NCBI GenBank assembly: GCA_019059635.1
Contig: JAGVRJ010000006.1
Span: 1,860,001-1,924,000 of the forward strand
DNA: 64,000 bases
Reading direction: 5' to 3'
DNA from: Proales similis
Taxonomy: Eukaryota > Rotifera > Eurotatoria > Ploima > Proalidae
The notes beneath the pieces were generated by a model. It was not told the DNA's origin. It saw only the letters and a program-made list of their open reading frames with translations, and did no database searches. This document shows positions 1 to 12,822 of the stretch, in pieces; the stretch's first letter is position 1, and each line of letters begins with the position of its first letter. A program made the translations under genes and the position numbers.

Positions 1-3000
1 CACGGACGAGTGCACCGCCATGCGCTCAATACTGCGTTCTAAACGACTCTGCCCGATCAACCTTGCTCGAGTGGCTCGCGACTTGTCTATTCGTCATAAA
101 GCACACGGCTCGCTCGAGCGTGCAAGCAGGTTAGGTCCGCCTTAATAATCGCTGCTGTCGTTCGATTGTCACTCCATCTGCTCGCTTGCTCTATCTGGTT
201 TTCCTCCTCTTCTACACGCAGCTCCTTTGTTTCTCTCACCCCTCTCGCTCTCTGTGTCTCTTCTCTTCCTATTCTACGTCTGATTGGTTTGCTCGTGTGA
301 CGCAAGTAGAGAGGGCCTTCTGCTGGAATTAAGTAAACTGGCAATTACGGGCTTCCTGACATTGACAAACAAAATAAAAATAAAACTGGCAAATAGAATA
401 GAACCGGCTGCTGATGGCCCCATGGTTTCTATCATCATTGCTAATAATTAATTCGGACTGACGATGAGTGCGCAGCCTGAGTGGGCATTTGGACTCTATT
501 TAAAATAGAGATTAAAGCAGCTCTTTCCCATTAACCTCGCCTGGCACAGAGTAAACAGAACGGGCGCGAGATTAGGCATCTAGCGTAACTAACAAGCCAT
601 GCAAATCTGAGCGTTAATCTCTTGGCACAACACAACTACGACTTTGGCCAAGAATGCATTCAAATGGCCTCAAAAATGCACTTCTGCTGCTCTGCATATT
701 TATTTACTCACCATCACTCTTTAATTTATTTATGTTTATAAGTAACTTACAGTTGGCGGCCGGAAACTAGAGCTAAAGCCGGCCTTAAGTCGAGCATTGA
801 GTTTTCAAATCGATAAGCCCGGGTCTGCGATGACATGCCGGTTGCCCAATAGAATGAGAAATGATTTATTGCTGAGAACGTGGCAGTCGTTTAAAATGAA
901 GAGACCGCCTGAGGCTCATTGTGCCCTTTGAGACCATGATGTGAAACAGAGCTCTCTTTCAACGTAATCGCCTCGTTCATCATCAACTTCATCATGTCGT
1001 GGCCGTTTCAGTCTCGTGCTGCATGTTGCTCGACCTTCGCTTATCTCGCGCTCGTTGCCAATCACCGTCACACGACCCGAATACGAAATTTTAAGTGCAC
1101 TTTATCTACACACAGCCGCGCTTGTCCATTCATTTGTGCTGGTCACTCGAATGGCCTGCGCGATGATGACGATCATCATCACGGCGCTCATGATGGACTG
1201 ACGCTCATAAAAATCATTTAGATTAGAACAACGTCCGCGCTTTATGGCTTTATTACCTTGCGGCTGCGGCGGCTGGCATGGTGTTTGCTAAGCAATAAAG
1301 TCGTGCCCAAGCCACGACGGACCTCTCATAAACACGCTCTCTTCCCGATGCGCTCGGCCCGCAGCGTTCGCCGCTTAATTGAGCACTTAAAAATCAGAGA
1401 GTAATAACAGTACCCGAAGCGGGCGGAGAGGGACGGCTGGCCGTCGTCGTGCTGTTTATTTTCTTTACGGACGGCTGAATTCAAAAATGTGCCTGGGCAA
1501 ACACGCGCCAGGGCAGGAAATAAAAAGAAAAGGGAAAGGCGTACGTGCAATTAGGAGCAGCATCGACCAGCCCTCAGGTTGTTGTGATTTGCCAGTCACA
1601 ACAACAACAGCAGCAGCAGTACTAGCTATAGAAGTAGTAGTAGCAGCAGCCACATGAGCACATCAGCAGCTATTGGACGTGCATGACGAAGCCGTCAAGT
1701 CAGGCTTCTCTGTTGATGATGCCCTACGCACCATCGCAGTATTTAATTAATGCTGTAAAAACAATTATTGAAAGCAGAATTCACTCGCCACACTTATCTG
1801 GTGAGCGCGCGTTCGTGCGTGCCTGTTGAGCAAATATTTGAATGGAATCGATGGACGCCCTGGCTCGATCGCCTCATACACAAACGGTCAAATGGTTAGA
1901 GTGTGGCGGACAGGGGCGCTTCTTAAAAGGCGCTCAATATTTGCTTTCAAGTGGGTCATTTCTACACGCGTTATCATATGAAGGGGGCCGGCGCGGCTTC
2001 TGCGTTCATTAAAATTGAAATGAATCCGAGCGGCTCGTCTATGCGTCTACGCGTCCGAAAGAAATTAGCCAAAACAAATAGGCGCGACACACGGAGCACA
2101 TCTCAGGCTGCCACGCAGTCGGCAGTTGTAATTAGATAATCACTACACTCACTCGATCAAATAGAACAACGCCAGTTCGCATTCATCTGGCGGAGAGATA
2201 AGCCCGAGCAGCGAAATTTTGTAAGAGAAATGAGCCGGTCTGGCTTGCTTGCGTTGGGTTGTGTCCTCAATTAAAAGCGTCGGTTGAAATTCTCGCTTCT
2301 GGACAGCTTAATAAAGAGCAGCATTGCCGGTGAAAGATTGCAGTTGTAATGAAAGGTGGCTAGCCATGCTAAAATGATGCAATAGAAAATGAAAAGAAGA
2401 AAAGCAAGAGAGCGTACGGCGTCGTGAGTAAATAGACTCGGGGCCGGATGGCTAAACGGACGGATGCTCGCTCGGCCAGGCCGCCGCTAAAACAGTCAAT
2501 GAGGGCGAATCGATTCTCGTCAGCAACGAATTAGGGTTGCACAATTACAACACGTTCTCAGATGCTCGTCAGCTCCTCACTTTCGTCTGGACGCATGCAA
2601 ATAAGCCGCTCTCGAGCGTTGAGTGCGTCATCACGAGTCATATCCGTCACACGCACTCGGCAAGAAGAAGATGGCCGCTATAGCCAACAACAATGCAGGC
2701 CTCGTCGTAATAAAAGTCGCAGTCGGTCTAAATTGACAAGTGGGCAGCAGATAGGAGCCGGGCCAAATTTCAATTAGAATACCGAAAATTGTGGATGGCA
2801 GCATCCGACGCACGGCCAACTTGTTGTTGCTCTCATGCGCGGTCAGCATCAGACTCTGTCATCATCATTCGGTTAATTGAGTTGTCATCGCGAATGCGAT
2901 GCCAATTATTGCAACAGCATACGAGGGCGGTCAGCATCAGCTCCCGCATACACTCAGCCTCAAAGAGAGAGAACAAGAATAAGCATCTTTAATATACAGC

Positions 3001-6000
3001 TGTGGGGATAGAATGATAATTGACTCACGGCGAATAGGAAGTGAACGGCGATGGTTGCGGCGGCTCGGTCACGCAATCGCCACTCATTTGCATTCTTGAT
3101 GACCACCACCAGCAGCAGCAGCAAAGCACTTGCATCATTTAGTAAATGACGTGATTTGCCCTCATTTATATTTAAATAGGCGCGGTTGGTCGATTGTTCG
3201 GCCTGCTCTTTCCGACCCAAGTAGCTAATTACACCTTCCAGAATACAATTCTCGCGCTCTCTCTCTCTCTCTCTCTTTTTGGCTCGCTCCCTTTTTTTCT
3301 AGCTATTTGCTTGGACTCCGGCCGGTATATTGTTTGGCGGTGCTGCTCCCAATGCCCAAGTTGGCGCTCAATTTGAGCATAAATAAAAACGCATTGGGCC
3401 ACGAGAATGAAATTAATGCTTAATTCAATATCGCGGTAAACGTGGCCAGGCAGTAATTGACGCCGCGTGCGAACCACTGCGTTCAAACACGAGCAAACGA
3501 GTTCATGCTTGATTACATAAGCGTGAGCAGATCGCATGCCCGGACGATTCTTATCTGGCAGCCAGCCGATTAGTGCGCGCCAAAACACAAAATAAAAATA
3601 AACAGACGCCTGGCCAAAACAAATAGAAGAGTGCGTTTACAAGCACTTTTAAAGCCTTGCTCCTCTCTAATTACAGCCGTGCCACCATCTTCTGGCAGTT
3701 ATCTGTGCGCCAAATCAATGAAGCATTAAGGGGCCTGCCTTGAGCGGCCAAGCGTCCATTCGGACCTCGCTGGTCATTCGGTCGACTCCTGCTCTCGGTC
3801 AGCCGACTCTTGTTTACATTAGACTAGAGAATTAGTCGACTAATTTATTTGCAGTTTCCACATTACTCTGCTGCAGCCATCTCTTCTCTGCAATACTCTC
3901 TCTCTCTCTCTGGCTCGCTGCCTCTCTTTGCTTTTCGTTCTTTTGTGTTGGTTTTGTAAACAAAGCGATAAACGGTGCAGCTCTCTGAATTTATGTGTGA
4001 AATGTAAATCAGATACGGAGACCGTAATAAACATTGACTCAAATCTGCGTCGGTTATAAATCACTGCGCTTCCGCTCACCATAAAGGAAGAGATGGCGAA
4101 TATGGGCCGCATAGAACAAAGGATAGCAACAACAAAAAAAAAAGATCTAAAAGTGTATATGCCTGTGTGTTTGTGGGTGAGCCAACTAGTGGGAGGCGGG
4201 CAGCATATGAGCACATAAACAATCAATCAGTGTGTTTGTATGAGCTGGCCATGGGAGGAATCAAGGCCCAATTTATTTAATTAAAGCAAGCCTACTTGAA
4301 CATCGGCTGTTCCGAGTGTGTGTGTGTGCTCGGCCGCTGGTAGGACGGTCAAAAATTTGAAACGAGTAATTAAATCTGGCAGATAAAGTGAATGATGCAG
4401 AAACGACAAGCACTGGCGTTCTAGCCGGTTAGTAATTATCGGCCATGAAATATCGATTCCATTGAGCGTTTCCGGCACCGAGAGCTAGGCACGCTCATAA
4501 ATTAGAGGACCGTGAACAAAATTGCAGAGAAGAAAAGAACGGATCGCTAAAAATGTATCGAATTATTCAGCTGCCACATTCTCCGCTTTCTGTCCGTCCT
4601 TTTTCTTTCTTTTCTCTCTCTCACCCGCTCGCTCTCTCTCCCCGTCTCTCTCTCTCTCTCGGTCCCATTCATGGTCTGATTCCTGAGATCGAATTGTCCT
4701 CCTGCACCTACCTCGAGTACAATCATTTGGCCTGGCGCTGACATTCAATGCCATAATTAAAGTAATTGGATCATACGGCAAACAATGCCGGGGCCTTGAC
4801 CACACTCACAAAAGTCAATTGTGTATGCTCGTGGATGTGTGTCGAGGAAAAAGTTCACTTTTTGACATTTGCTCTTCTCCCACACACACACAAATGAGTA
4901 TTTGAGTGGCCTAACGGTGAATCTCGAAACGAGAGCATAAACGACGACGACGGTGACGATAGTTAAATTGTGAGCGCGATGTCGTTATTGATTTGTTCAC
5001 CTACGAATCGAATTCCATCGTTCGTTCTCTATCGGAATGTCAGTGGAGCACGATCGAATAATTAAATACGCTTTGTTATTAAAATACAATCTCATCGAAA
5101 GCGAATGAATCGATTGTAGAGTGCCTCCACGCCCTATCTCAAATTAAATTTACATAGAGAGTCAGAAAAAAAATGGCCCGACGCGCCCATCAAGTTAGGA
5201 CGCTCTATCGACATTTGAGCTGTAGGCGCGCATTGGAATGGAAGAATCCTCCTGAGACACTCCTCACACATTCACTTGACTGGCCACAAATACGCCTCTC
5301 TTTGACTGTCGTATATTGCTCGTTTACTCTCGCTACACTCTCCCTCGTGCACACATTGGCATATAAACTCGATCTAGATATATATATTTAACAAGGCAGG
5401 CATACACTTTCTCCAAGTAACTTGGATTGCAAATCACTCAAGCCGAACTGAGCACCGCATGTTAATGAGCGAGCAGGCAAATGACGAGCCAGAGAAGAGC
5501 GGGCGGCGACCAAATTCGATGCGGCGACTCAGCTCATCAATGAATTTACATTTGAAAGCGGCCCTCCCAAGCGAGCGTCCGTAATTGCGCTCGAGTATCA
5601 TATGGAAACGATTAGCATAGTATTAATCACAACTTGGCCGATATAGAGCGTAAGGGCGGCCGCATGGTCAGTCAACGCGCTGCCCATAATCCGATTAGAG
5701 ATCTGAAAATTGGCTTTACTAAGCTCAGTCTGCTGTTGTTTGGGCGTCAAGTCCAGCGTCGCTGTGATGGCCGCCTCGTTCCATCCAAACGCCATCCATC
5801 ACTAACCGATTCTTGAGAGCTGCCTCTTCAACACGAGCTCAATTAGACTCTATGGCTCGTTGTTTCTCACTCCTCTCACTCTCTCCCCCATCTCTTTCTC
5901 CTCCTCCTCCTCCTCCACTCTTTTACTCTCGCAGTCTAATCAAACCTCACGAGTAGGCACTTCCTCCTTGAATGCCATACGGCATGGCTCAATCGAGAGC

Positions 6001-9000
6001 TCATTTGCACTCATTTGCTTGCTTACTTGCTCGCCTTGTCGAATTGAGAAACAATTAATCCAATTCTTAATCATATCGACCCACTTGAAGCGGTCGGTCG
6101 GTCGAATGGCCGGCTGGCCAGTCGGCAATTGCGAACGCCTCCTCTGTATTGATCGAAGGATAGAGCCCAGCATGCTCCTATCGACATGCACACAGCCGCT
6201 GCAAACATTCGCGCTTTGTCCAACAGCTCACAGACCAGCCGACTGACTGCCCAGTCAACACACACACACACAGACTCAAATAATCTAATGGACTCAAACA
6301 GAGAGCGAGAGGGGAGATCGAGAGGGAGAAAGAAATCACTCAACACAAATGTGGTTTGTCTCGTCCACTTGTATTTAATGTGGCTAGCAGACGTTCATAT
6401 CTGAACTGAACCGTTCACTTGAACAACATTGATTAGCTCGCTTGCCATAGACGGCAACTCAATATGTTGCAATTATATAAAAAACCCGGGCAGGGTCTCG
6501 AGTATTCTTGGCAATATTGTGAATTGAACGTAACGCGAGAGCAAATTGAATTATTAGGTTGCAGCAGTGGTGGTGATAAGCCTAATCGCATCGACTATCG
6601 AAATGCAGAGGCAATCATGCATATTGAATGGCAAAGTAGAAGACGATCAGAAGAGAAAAATATACGTTTTATATCAATTAGAAGATCGAGTCGGTAGATT
6701 TGTGCGAATATTTATGGTGAAATTGGGCGTAATGTGATTTGGCTCGCGATCTGAGGCGGCCAACGCGGTTGGTGCCAAGTTAGTGTGAAACGACTAATTC
6801 AAACCTTTCAGACACTACTTGTTTGTAATGAGCACTCGTTCATTGATGAAAGGAGGTAAAAATCATCTCCAACTGGCCCAATTTCCTCTCCTACCGTCTA
6901 CGCCTGGCAAAAGAAAATGAACCGGGCCCAGCCAGCTCGGCCCTTTCTCCCTCTCTCCGAGACCATTAAGACAGGAAATAGTGAAGTGAATAGAAGCAAA
7001 ATGCGAATAATAGAAAATATAAATATATTCGATCGGGGATGGGGGAGGCATTAAAAGCCGAGCAAAATACAAAGGATGAAGTATAAATTGCATTGAGTGT
7101 GTGCGCCTTCAACTGTTCGGCATTTCGATCAGAATTTGTAATGAGATATTGATTTGAGAGGCGCTCGCCGGTTCGAGTGCACACATCGGCTCTTGTAGAA
7201 GTTGTAGTGAAAAATTGCGGTCATGAAACGGTGCCGCCGCCATCACCAGGCACACAGTAGCAAACTTGATCAGAAAAAAAAAAGAAGTTCTCGATTAATC
7301 AGGCTGGCTGGGCATATTTAGAAATCATGGCCGAATGTGCACTTGTTTGATTGTAGGGCCGGCTAATTCAATTTAAATTAATTAGATTCCTCGGCCTCGC
7401 TCTAAACGATCTATTCAACGCTCTCATTCGTCTGGAATGTCCTCGACATTGCAACAGCCGACGGATCGATCGGCCGTCCGACGGGCTGGCTGGCTAGCCG
7501 TCTTGCTTGCGTTGGCCGAAACAAGGTCAAATGTGTATGAGAATGAAAATATTTGTTTACTCCGTTCCAATTTTCGCTAGCCGTTGAATAGAAGACCGCA
7601 AAGTGAGTGTGTGTGTGAGGGTGTTCAAACGTCGCTTCGTAGTTAAAAAGCGAACATACATGCGGCCGGTCGAGAAGCCGTGCTGTGTGTGTGAAGCCTC
7701 AGCGCGTCAACTTTTCATTTTCGCTTTTGCTTTTTTGATTCATCGCTTCTATTTTTCACTTATCGGCCACCACTAGCCCGCGTCAAGTTCGATAGAAATT
7801 AAATTTCCTAAATTGGCAAAAACATGACCCTGTGCTCGATGGCGGGAGTAGAGAAAATAAATAAATAAAATGAATTAAAAAGCAAAATAAGAATAAGAGG
7901 AGAGACCTTCAACAAACACACATTGACATGGACAACACCTAAAAATCGAATCAAGCCGGCTGCTAACCTGGGTCCCTAAATAATAACTTGAGGCCACGCA
8001 CTCAATCGAAACATACACACACACACATAGAGCATACGTACAAAGAGCATTCCATCAAATAATAGAACTCAATTTATTTGCCCTTTGCTAATGCGAATGG
8101 ACCTCTCCACGCCATGTCCGCTTATTCGTATCGGCATCGTCTGGAATTCGGCGTTAAACGTACAAAAAAACAAAACCCTGACGCCTTATCGACGAATGAT
8201 GCAGCAAATGCCCGAGCAGGCAGACCACAGGGCAGAAATAGTTTTAAAACGCAGGGCGAGGCGTTGATTAGAGCCAACTCACAACCTCTGACCATCTTCT
8301 TCTTCTGCGTCCATAAACAGATGAAAACGAAAGAAAAAGGCAAAACTTGAATCGCAGACCTGCAGTATGCGAGTATCAATGATCGATTATCATCATCCGA
8401 ATCGTGATCAGCTTGCTGGCAATCAGCGGCAACGGCTTAAAAAATAGATTTATTGCAAACAGAATCATCGAATCAGTTTAATCGAACGCAACAGGCAATT
8501 TTTGATAGATTAAATTGAGAATTGGCATTTATGCCCGAGGACATGGCTGAATTAATAGTATCAGTCATTAAGCTGCTTGACTGAAAGCCGCTTTCATCGC
8601 GCCTCGTCTCTCTCAATGCAGCCAGAAAGCCGAGCAAATCGCACGATCTTTACTTATTAGCTTCACATTGTGCACAGGCGTCGGACATGTGCGCTGAGTG
8701 CTTCAAATAGTTGGCGGACATGGCTAAAACAAAGCAAGAGCGCATGTCTAATCGATTTTCGCCTGTCGAGCCAGAAGCCATCGAAACCAGCTCGCCGACG
8801 AATGATTTTGAGAAAAGAGAAGAGGCGGTCTCTGCCTGGATACTTTTGAAGAGAAGAAAAAATTAAAGAAAAGATTGATTGTCATTCGAATCAACCAGAC
8901 CGTGAAGATTTTATCATAAAGACTCATGCAACTGTCAAGCTGAAATTTTTCTTAAAGTATTTTTTCAATCACCCAATTAAAAGAATCTGACCAAGAACCA

Positions 9001-9080
9001 TGTATAAAAGTCAGAAAGAAATTGAAAAAAAAGCTGCCATTCAAGTGGAATAATAAAAGTCATTTTTGGCAATCAATTGA
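1..9080. other. Non-coding region, no gene seen
   Basis: No stretch shows the codon bias, splice borders or family similarity seen in the genes further on; the open frames here are short and of low complexity. It holds many TAATTA-type cores, CT/GA and CA tracts (for example near 3257-3277, 4609-4660, 6257-6275) and perfect POU octamers ATGCAAAT at 599-606 and 2595-2602. It may be the distal flank of a developmental gene outside the window; that is inference. Confidence 0.6.
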
Positions 9081-10107
9081 ATGGTACTCTCAAGCTTATC
9101 GGCCGGCCGCAGAAGCATTTGCTATCTGGTGCAATTCCGCTGTCTACCAGACTGGTGAGCTGTTCTCTAAAATAAAAGACAAATGATTAAAATCTGAATG
9201 CTTGCTGTCGACCAGTCTAAGCCCCGTCCAGAAAGGGCTTGTCGGATTCGCTATCACGGTCGTCTCAATTGGAGTCGCTGTCGGAGTTGCGGTTGGTATA
9301 GCTGTCGGAGTCTCATCGGCCACGGCCAGTTCAGGTGGGCGAATCAAAAATCTATTTTCGTTCCGTTCCGCTCGATTCTACTCTTTTAAATTTCTCATTA
9401 GGAATCGAAAGAACCTCGGTCACACTAACCGCAGTTGAACCGGCGTTCTTCAACATTCTAGAAGACACTGATTGTACTCTGGCCTACGATTTCAGTTCAT
9501 TTGAAGCAAAAGTAAGAGCTTGCCGGGCAAATGATTCTTTTTCCGACTCTATCGGTTTAACTTGAATAGAACAATGAATATCTCGAAGACGAGTTCGAGG
9601 GCTTCTACCAAAACGACCCGGTCTACAATTTCACCTGCAAGTAGGCACTTTTGCTCGAATTGAGTCAGAGTGGTCAATTAGAATCGACGAAAACGATTTT
9701 AAAAAGAAACGACGACAACAACCAGATAGCGACGACTTTTGCGTTGGATCTAATCAGTGAAACCACAGAGATTTCGATTATACTCATTGACCAAGTTATG
9801 TCGTCACTCTTGAGCGTCGTTTCTACTTTTCCGAGTCCAGTCGGCCTATCACAGCCTATTCCCAACTCGGAGTTTGCTTACATAGGTAACCACTTGTCAC
9901 AATCATACGAAGAATAAAGCGCTCACTTTGATTCTTTTCTGTTCAGTACAAGGAAGCATAGGAAACTCGGACTCAACCACCTTGTTCACGAACTGCTTCT
10001 ATCTTGTTGGCAGTATGAGCCCAAGCAATCCTGAATGCATAACAGTGACAAATCAAACCCAAGCTCGGTTCGATTTGCTTTCTCGACTTGTTTTACTTTC
10101 AAACTGA
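9081..10107 (+). CDS. Type II single-pass membrane protein, paralog A
   Basis: Six exons: 9081-9154, 9216-9334, 9402-9511, 9570-9640, 9665-9885, 9947-10107, giving 251 residues. A short basic, Cys-containing N-terminus (start MVLSSLSAGRR) is followed by LSPVQKGL and a long hydrophobic Val/Ala/Gly helix (about residues 32-55), then an extracellular region with NFT and NQT glycosylation sequons and four cysteines conserved in the neighbouring paralog. No known domain is recognised. Intron phases are 2,1,0,2,1, exactly those of the convergent gene at 10222-11281. A poly(A) signal AATAAA lies at 10145-10150. The absence of a cleavable signal peptide and the internal helix suggest type II orientation (inference). 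Function unknown; probably a lineage-specific surface family. Confidence 0.8.
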
Positions 10108-10221
10108 CCGGTAGTTGGTCGCTTTTTAGATGTTTGTTCGTGTGAATAAACATGAATAGTATTTTTTGGCTGAAAGAAGCAATTTTATTTTTAGGTCCGC
10201 TTTGGTTTCTGCTGCGTGAGT
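10108..10221. terminator. Shared convergent 3' region with two poly(A) signals
   Basis: Only 114 bases separate the stop codons of the convergent paralogs. AATAAA occurs on plus at 10145-10150 for gene A, and its complement TTTATT at 10184-10189 serves gene B on minus. The predicted cleavage sites therefore nearly abut or overlap. Confidence 0.6.
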
Positions 10222-11281
10222 TTAATCGTCGTAGCTCCAATTGAAGTCACTATTGTCTTGCTCGTCTGCTTCAAAAGTTGTCTCAGTGAATATGATGGTT
10301 GTCGTTGCTGTAGATGTGGACGCTTCTTCTCCTAGACAGCTTGTACTGTTGGGCACCTTGCTGCCCAACGCAAATAGACAATTGGTAAAAACACTTGGCA
10401 CATCATTTAAGCTTATATTGCCGCTAACTATTCACACGTCATTTGAGCATTCGACTCAGAATGCTTTAAAACTGCTTACTTGAAAAGGTAGCTGCGTAGT
10501 TTGGAACTGCGGGTAACAGGCCACTGGGCGGTGTGAAACCACCCACGGAATCCAAGACTGCGTAGATGGCGTCTGTGATGAACTCGAATGACAGACTCTG
10601 ATTTTGATTGTTCAACACTAGACTGAAGCTCATCATGATCACCTCTTCCGAATCACTGATTTTCAAATGCGATCTTAGTTCCTACTCAATAGTCAACATA
10701 AAGAAAATATGCCTACTTGCATGGATAGGTGAAATTGGGCTGCTGATCGTAAAACTCTTGAAAAACCTGTTCCAGGAAGCTCGTATGCTACACCAGCCAT
10801 ATTAGACATCTAGTTTGAAGAGCCAATTAAAAAAGCCATCTAAAAACCTCTGAGTTGAATTCTGTGTAGTCAAAGCTGGTCTGGCAAAACCCCGCTTCTA
10901 AGCGCAAAAGTCTTCCTGCGCTAGTGAACGATGCCGAGTCGAACACTGTAAGTTCAACCGGAGTTTGATCGGTGATTCCTTTTTAATTTTCAATTTAGCT
11001 CTACCTTTCAGTTGAGTAGGAAGTTCCATGAAAATTTTTAAACCTGACTGCGAGCTGGCAGATGAGCCTAAAATAACAATTGTTACAGCCACAGCCACAG
11101 CTATTACGATCAAAATCAGAATAATGATGATTGTTATGAGCCCTTTCTGAACCGAGCTAAGTCTGCAACGAAATGATTTATGTTGCAGTTCAAAGTGGAA
11201 GCGTTTGTCTATTTACCGGTTGGGCAAGCAAAAGCAGTGGAGCTTCTTACGAGCATTCGAAACTCTTTTCGGAAGAACCAT
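10222..11281 (-). CDS. Type II single-pass membrane protein, paralog B
   Basis: Six exons read on the minus strand: 11217-11281, 11044-11162, 10848-10978, 10717-10787, 10480-10673, 10222-10427, giving 261 residues. It starts MVLPKRVSN and keeps the CLPN / SSVQKGL stretch and the long Ile/Val/Ala helix seen in paralog A, then an ectodomain. Shared ectodomain signatures are GI-x-x-T-x-V-x-LT, a -FY-x(4-5)-NFT- segment, P-x-GL...PN, and FTNC. Exons 2 and 4 have exactly the same length as in A (119 and 71 bases) and all five intron phases match. The C-terminus differs: B ends in a Thr-rich then acidic tail. This is clear duplication with inversion, old enough that sequence identity is low. No known family recognised. 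Confidence 0.8.
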
Positions 11282-11593
11282 GGCTCAGACAGTAAAGATT
11301 CGTGTACCCGCACGGCGTCTACATTTGACTAAATAGCAGCCAAGTCTTGTCCTTTTCTAAAATATCTAATTCTTTATGCGCTACCTGTCTCTCAAGGCTA
11401 TGAAGTTTACGGTCGAATGATTAGTTTACATAAAATTAAAGTTTATTATGATCAAAGCTGATTCTAAACGAATTATGAGCAGGAGACTATTCGAGACTAA
11501 ATCTGGTTGGGGTTGTTGAGAACATGGATGAACTTCAATTAGTAAAATATTTTCCAAATCAAGATTGCCAAATTAAATGACGACTGCGCAAGT
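11282..11593. other. Spacer between paralog B and selenoprotein F
   Basis: No gene seen. The minus-strand poly(A) signal that best fits selenoprotein F (TTTATT on plus at 11442-11447) lies here, giving its transcript a 3' UTR of about 270 bases, long enough to contain the SECIS element. Confidence 0.5.
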
Positions 11594-11691
11594 GCGGAGC
11601 AAAGTTCGAGATAACCTCGTTCAATCAAATGTCTTTTCATTGAAAAGTAAGCTTTCATTCGATGAAGTCATACGTCTCGTATTGTTACCGC
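11594..11691 (-). promoter_or_regulatory. SECIS element (type II-like) of selenoprotein F
   Basis: Starting 24 bases after the stop, the minus strand folds as a SECIS. Outer stem: GCGG (11691-11688) with CCGC (11597-11594), then CGAGA with TCTCG. The quartet side ATGA is at 11671-11668 and the GA side in CGAG at 11619-11616. Helix II pairs TTCATCGAATG with CATTTGATTGAA (11 pairs, one bulged T, one G-T). The unpaired AA follows helix II directly, about 12 bases from ATGA, and a small extra hairpin (CTTTTC/GAAAAG) tops the loop, as in type II elements. One C-C mismatch sits between the quartet and helix II. Folding was done by eye. Confidence 0.75.
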
Positions 11692-11714
11692 ATTCGACGC
11701 AGTGCTTATTTTAT

Positions 11715-12251
11715 TTAGGCCGGAAGGAGAATCTGGTTGAGATATTCGTCGACAGTGTCTGTGGTCCACTTGTCGACTCCCAGACTCTCAACCTCGTCGT
11801 CGTTCTCGTCGTACAAGATCAAAGTTGGATCTTTACCTCGCACATAGCTCACTTTCAAATTCGGGTACTTGGCCGCATGATTCTCCCGAATGAAAGCCTG
11901 AAGCTGCGGGTATCTGCCCAACTTTCAGGAGCAGACCTCGAGCACGGCACGAGCATATCTCTTGTCTTCATCTTCGGTGTCTACGATGCAGCATTGCTTG
12001 CAGCTTTTTTCCAGCTGCTCAAGCTGAAATTGCTTCAGTTCTGAGCATGACGAGCATAGAAGTGAGTTGGATGCATAGCCGAGCTCGCCACACTCCGATG
12101 AACTCAGCTGGTGGCTATAGACGGTCCACAGCTATATTTGTTTGATGATTTTAGCTTCAAGCTCTTGGCTTTAATCCACTAGAGACGGTCTTACCGCGGA
12201 TAGAAATACTTGATAGAACGCTGCCAAGCTGCATACGCGTTCCAAATGCAT
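11715..12251 (-). CDS. SELENOF: Selenoprotein F (15-kDa selenoprotein), with UGA as selenocysteine
   Basis: Two exons: 12195-12251 and 11715-12131, 157 residues, close to the usual 160-165. The first exon plus the start of the second give a hydrophobic signal-like N-terminus. The mature part has the family cysteines (LLCSSC, SCKQCC), then EVCS-U-KLGRYPQ with an in-frame TGA at 11927-11925 (residue 88) where vertebrate proteins have the CGU redox motif, then the thioredoxin-like half (YVRGKDPTLILYD, KWTTDTVDEYL). The reading frame on both sides of the UGA aligns with the family, and a SECIS follows, so the UGA is read as Sec rather than stop. The family acts in ER glycoprotein quality control with UGGT. 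Odd point: CSU instead of CGU. The start choice in exon 1 is less sure. Confidence 0.9.
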
Positions 12252-12533
12252 TTCGTTCGACTGCTCTCGCTTGCCTCTCTTCAATTCAAGTCTAAAATTG
12301 AAAACTCGTTTCGATGAGTTCTTAGTGTATGTGAAAGCACGTCATCATTTAACGGCAGATTTGAATCATGCATTGGCCTCATCTCACGACTATCACGAGC
12401 CACTCGAAACTAACGTCCCTTTCGACAAATCACTCTTTTTTCTAGTTAAATGCAGCCTTCTGTCTTCTCTTGTTGAATTTGCAATCGGATGAAAGAATAA
12501 TTAAGGTTGACAAATACCGTTGTGTGGTGAAAA
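12252..12533. other. Spacer, nothing recognised
   Basis: Presumed promoter side of selenoprotein F on minus and upstream flank of the first tRNA gene; no coding signal or clear motif seen. Confidence 0.4.
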
Positions 12534-12606
12534 GCCTTCGTAGCTCAGTGGTTAGAGCACTTGTCTCGTAAACAAGGGGTCGCGAGTTCGATTCTCGCCG
12601 AGGGCT
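12534..12606 (+). tRNA. tRNA-Thr (anticodon CGT), copy 1
   Basis: A 73-base cloverleaf: acceptor GCCTTCG pairs with CGAGGGC, D arm with TAGCTCAGTGG, anticodon stem CTTGT/ACAAG around loop CTCGTAA with CGT at 12567-12569, and T arm with GTTCGATTC. No intron. It is followed at once by a C and a long T run (Pol III stop). It reads ACG threonine codons. Confidence 0.95.
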
Positions 12607-12822
12607 CTTTTTTTCTCTCTCTCTCTCTTTGTGCAACAGTATCTGCAGTCAATCTCTTTTCTGAATGGAGACAATTCTATTTGATTCATTTTTGGCGACA
12701 TTTGGCCTTTTCGAATGTAAATTGGCGGCTTCATTCTGAATTTGGTACGAAATGACACACAATAAGGTCAATTCAAATTGGTTTTAATTCTATTGAAACT
12801 ATTGCCTGGCAACGGCTGAAGG

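Noticed and set aside
11925-11927. UGA in selenoprotein F as evidence of a variant genetic code or pseudogene
   Set aside because: TGA is the normal stop in many other genes here, the flanking frame is conserved and a SECIS is present, so selenocysteine is the simpler reading.
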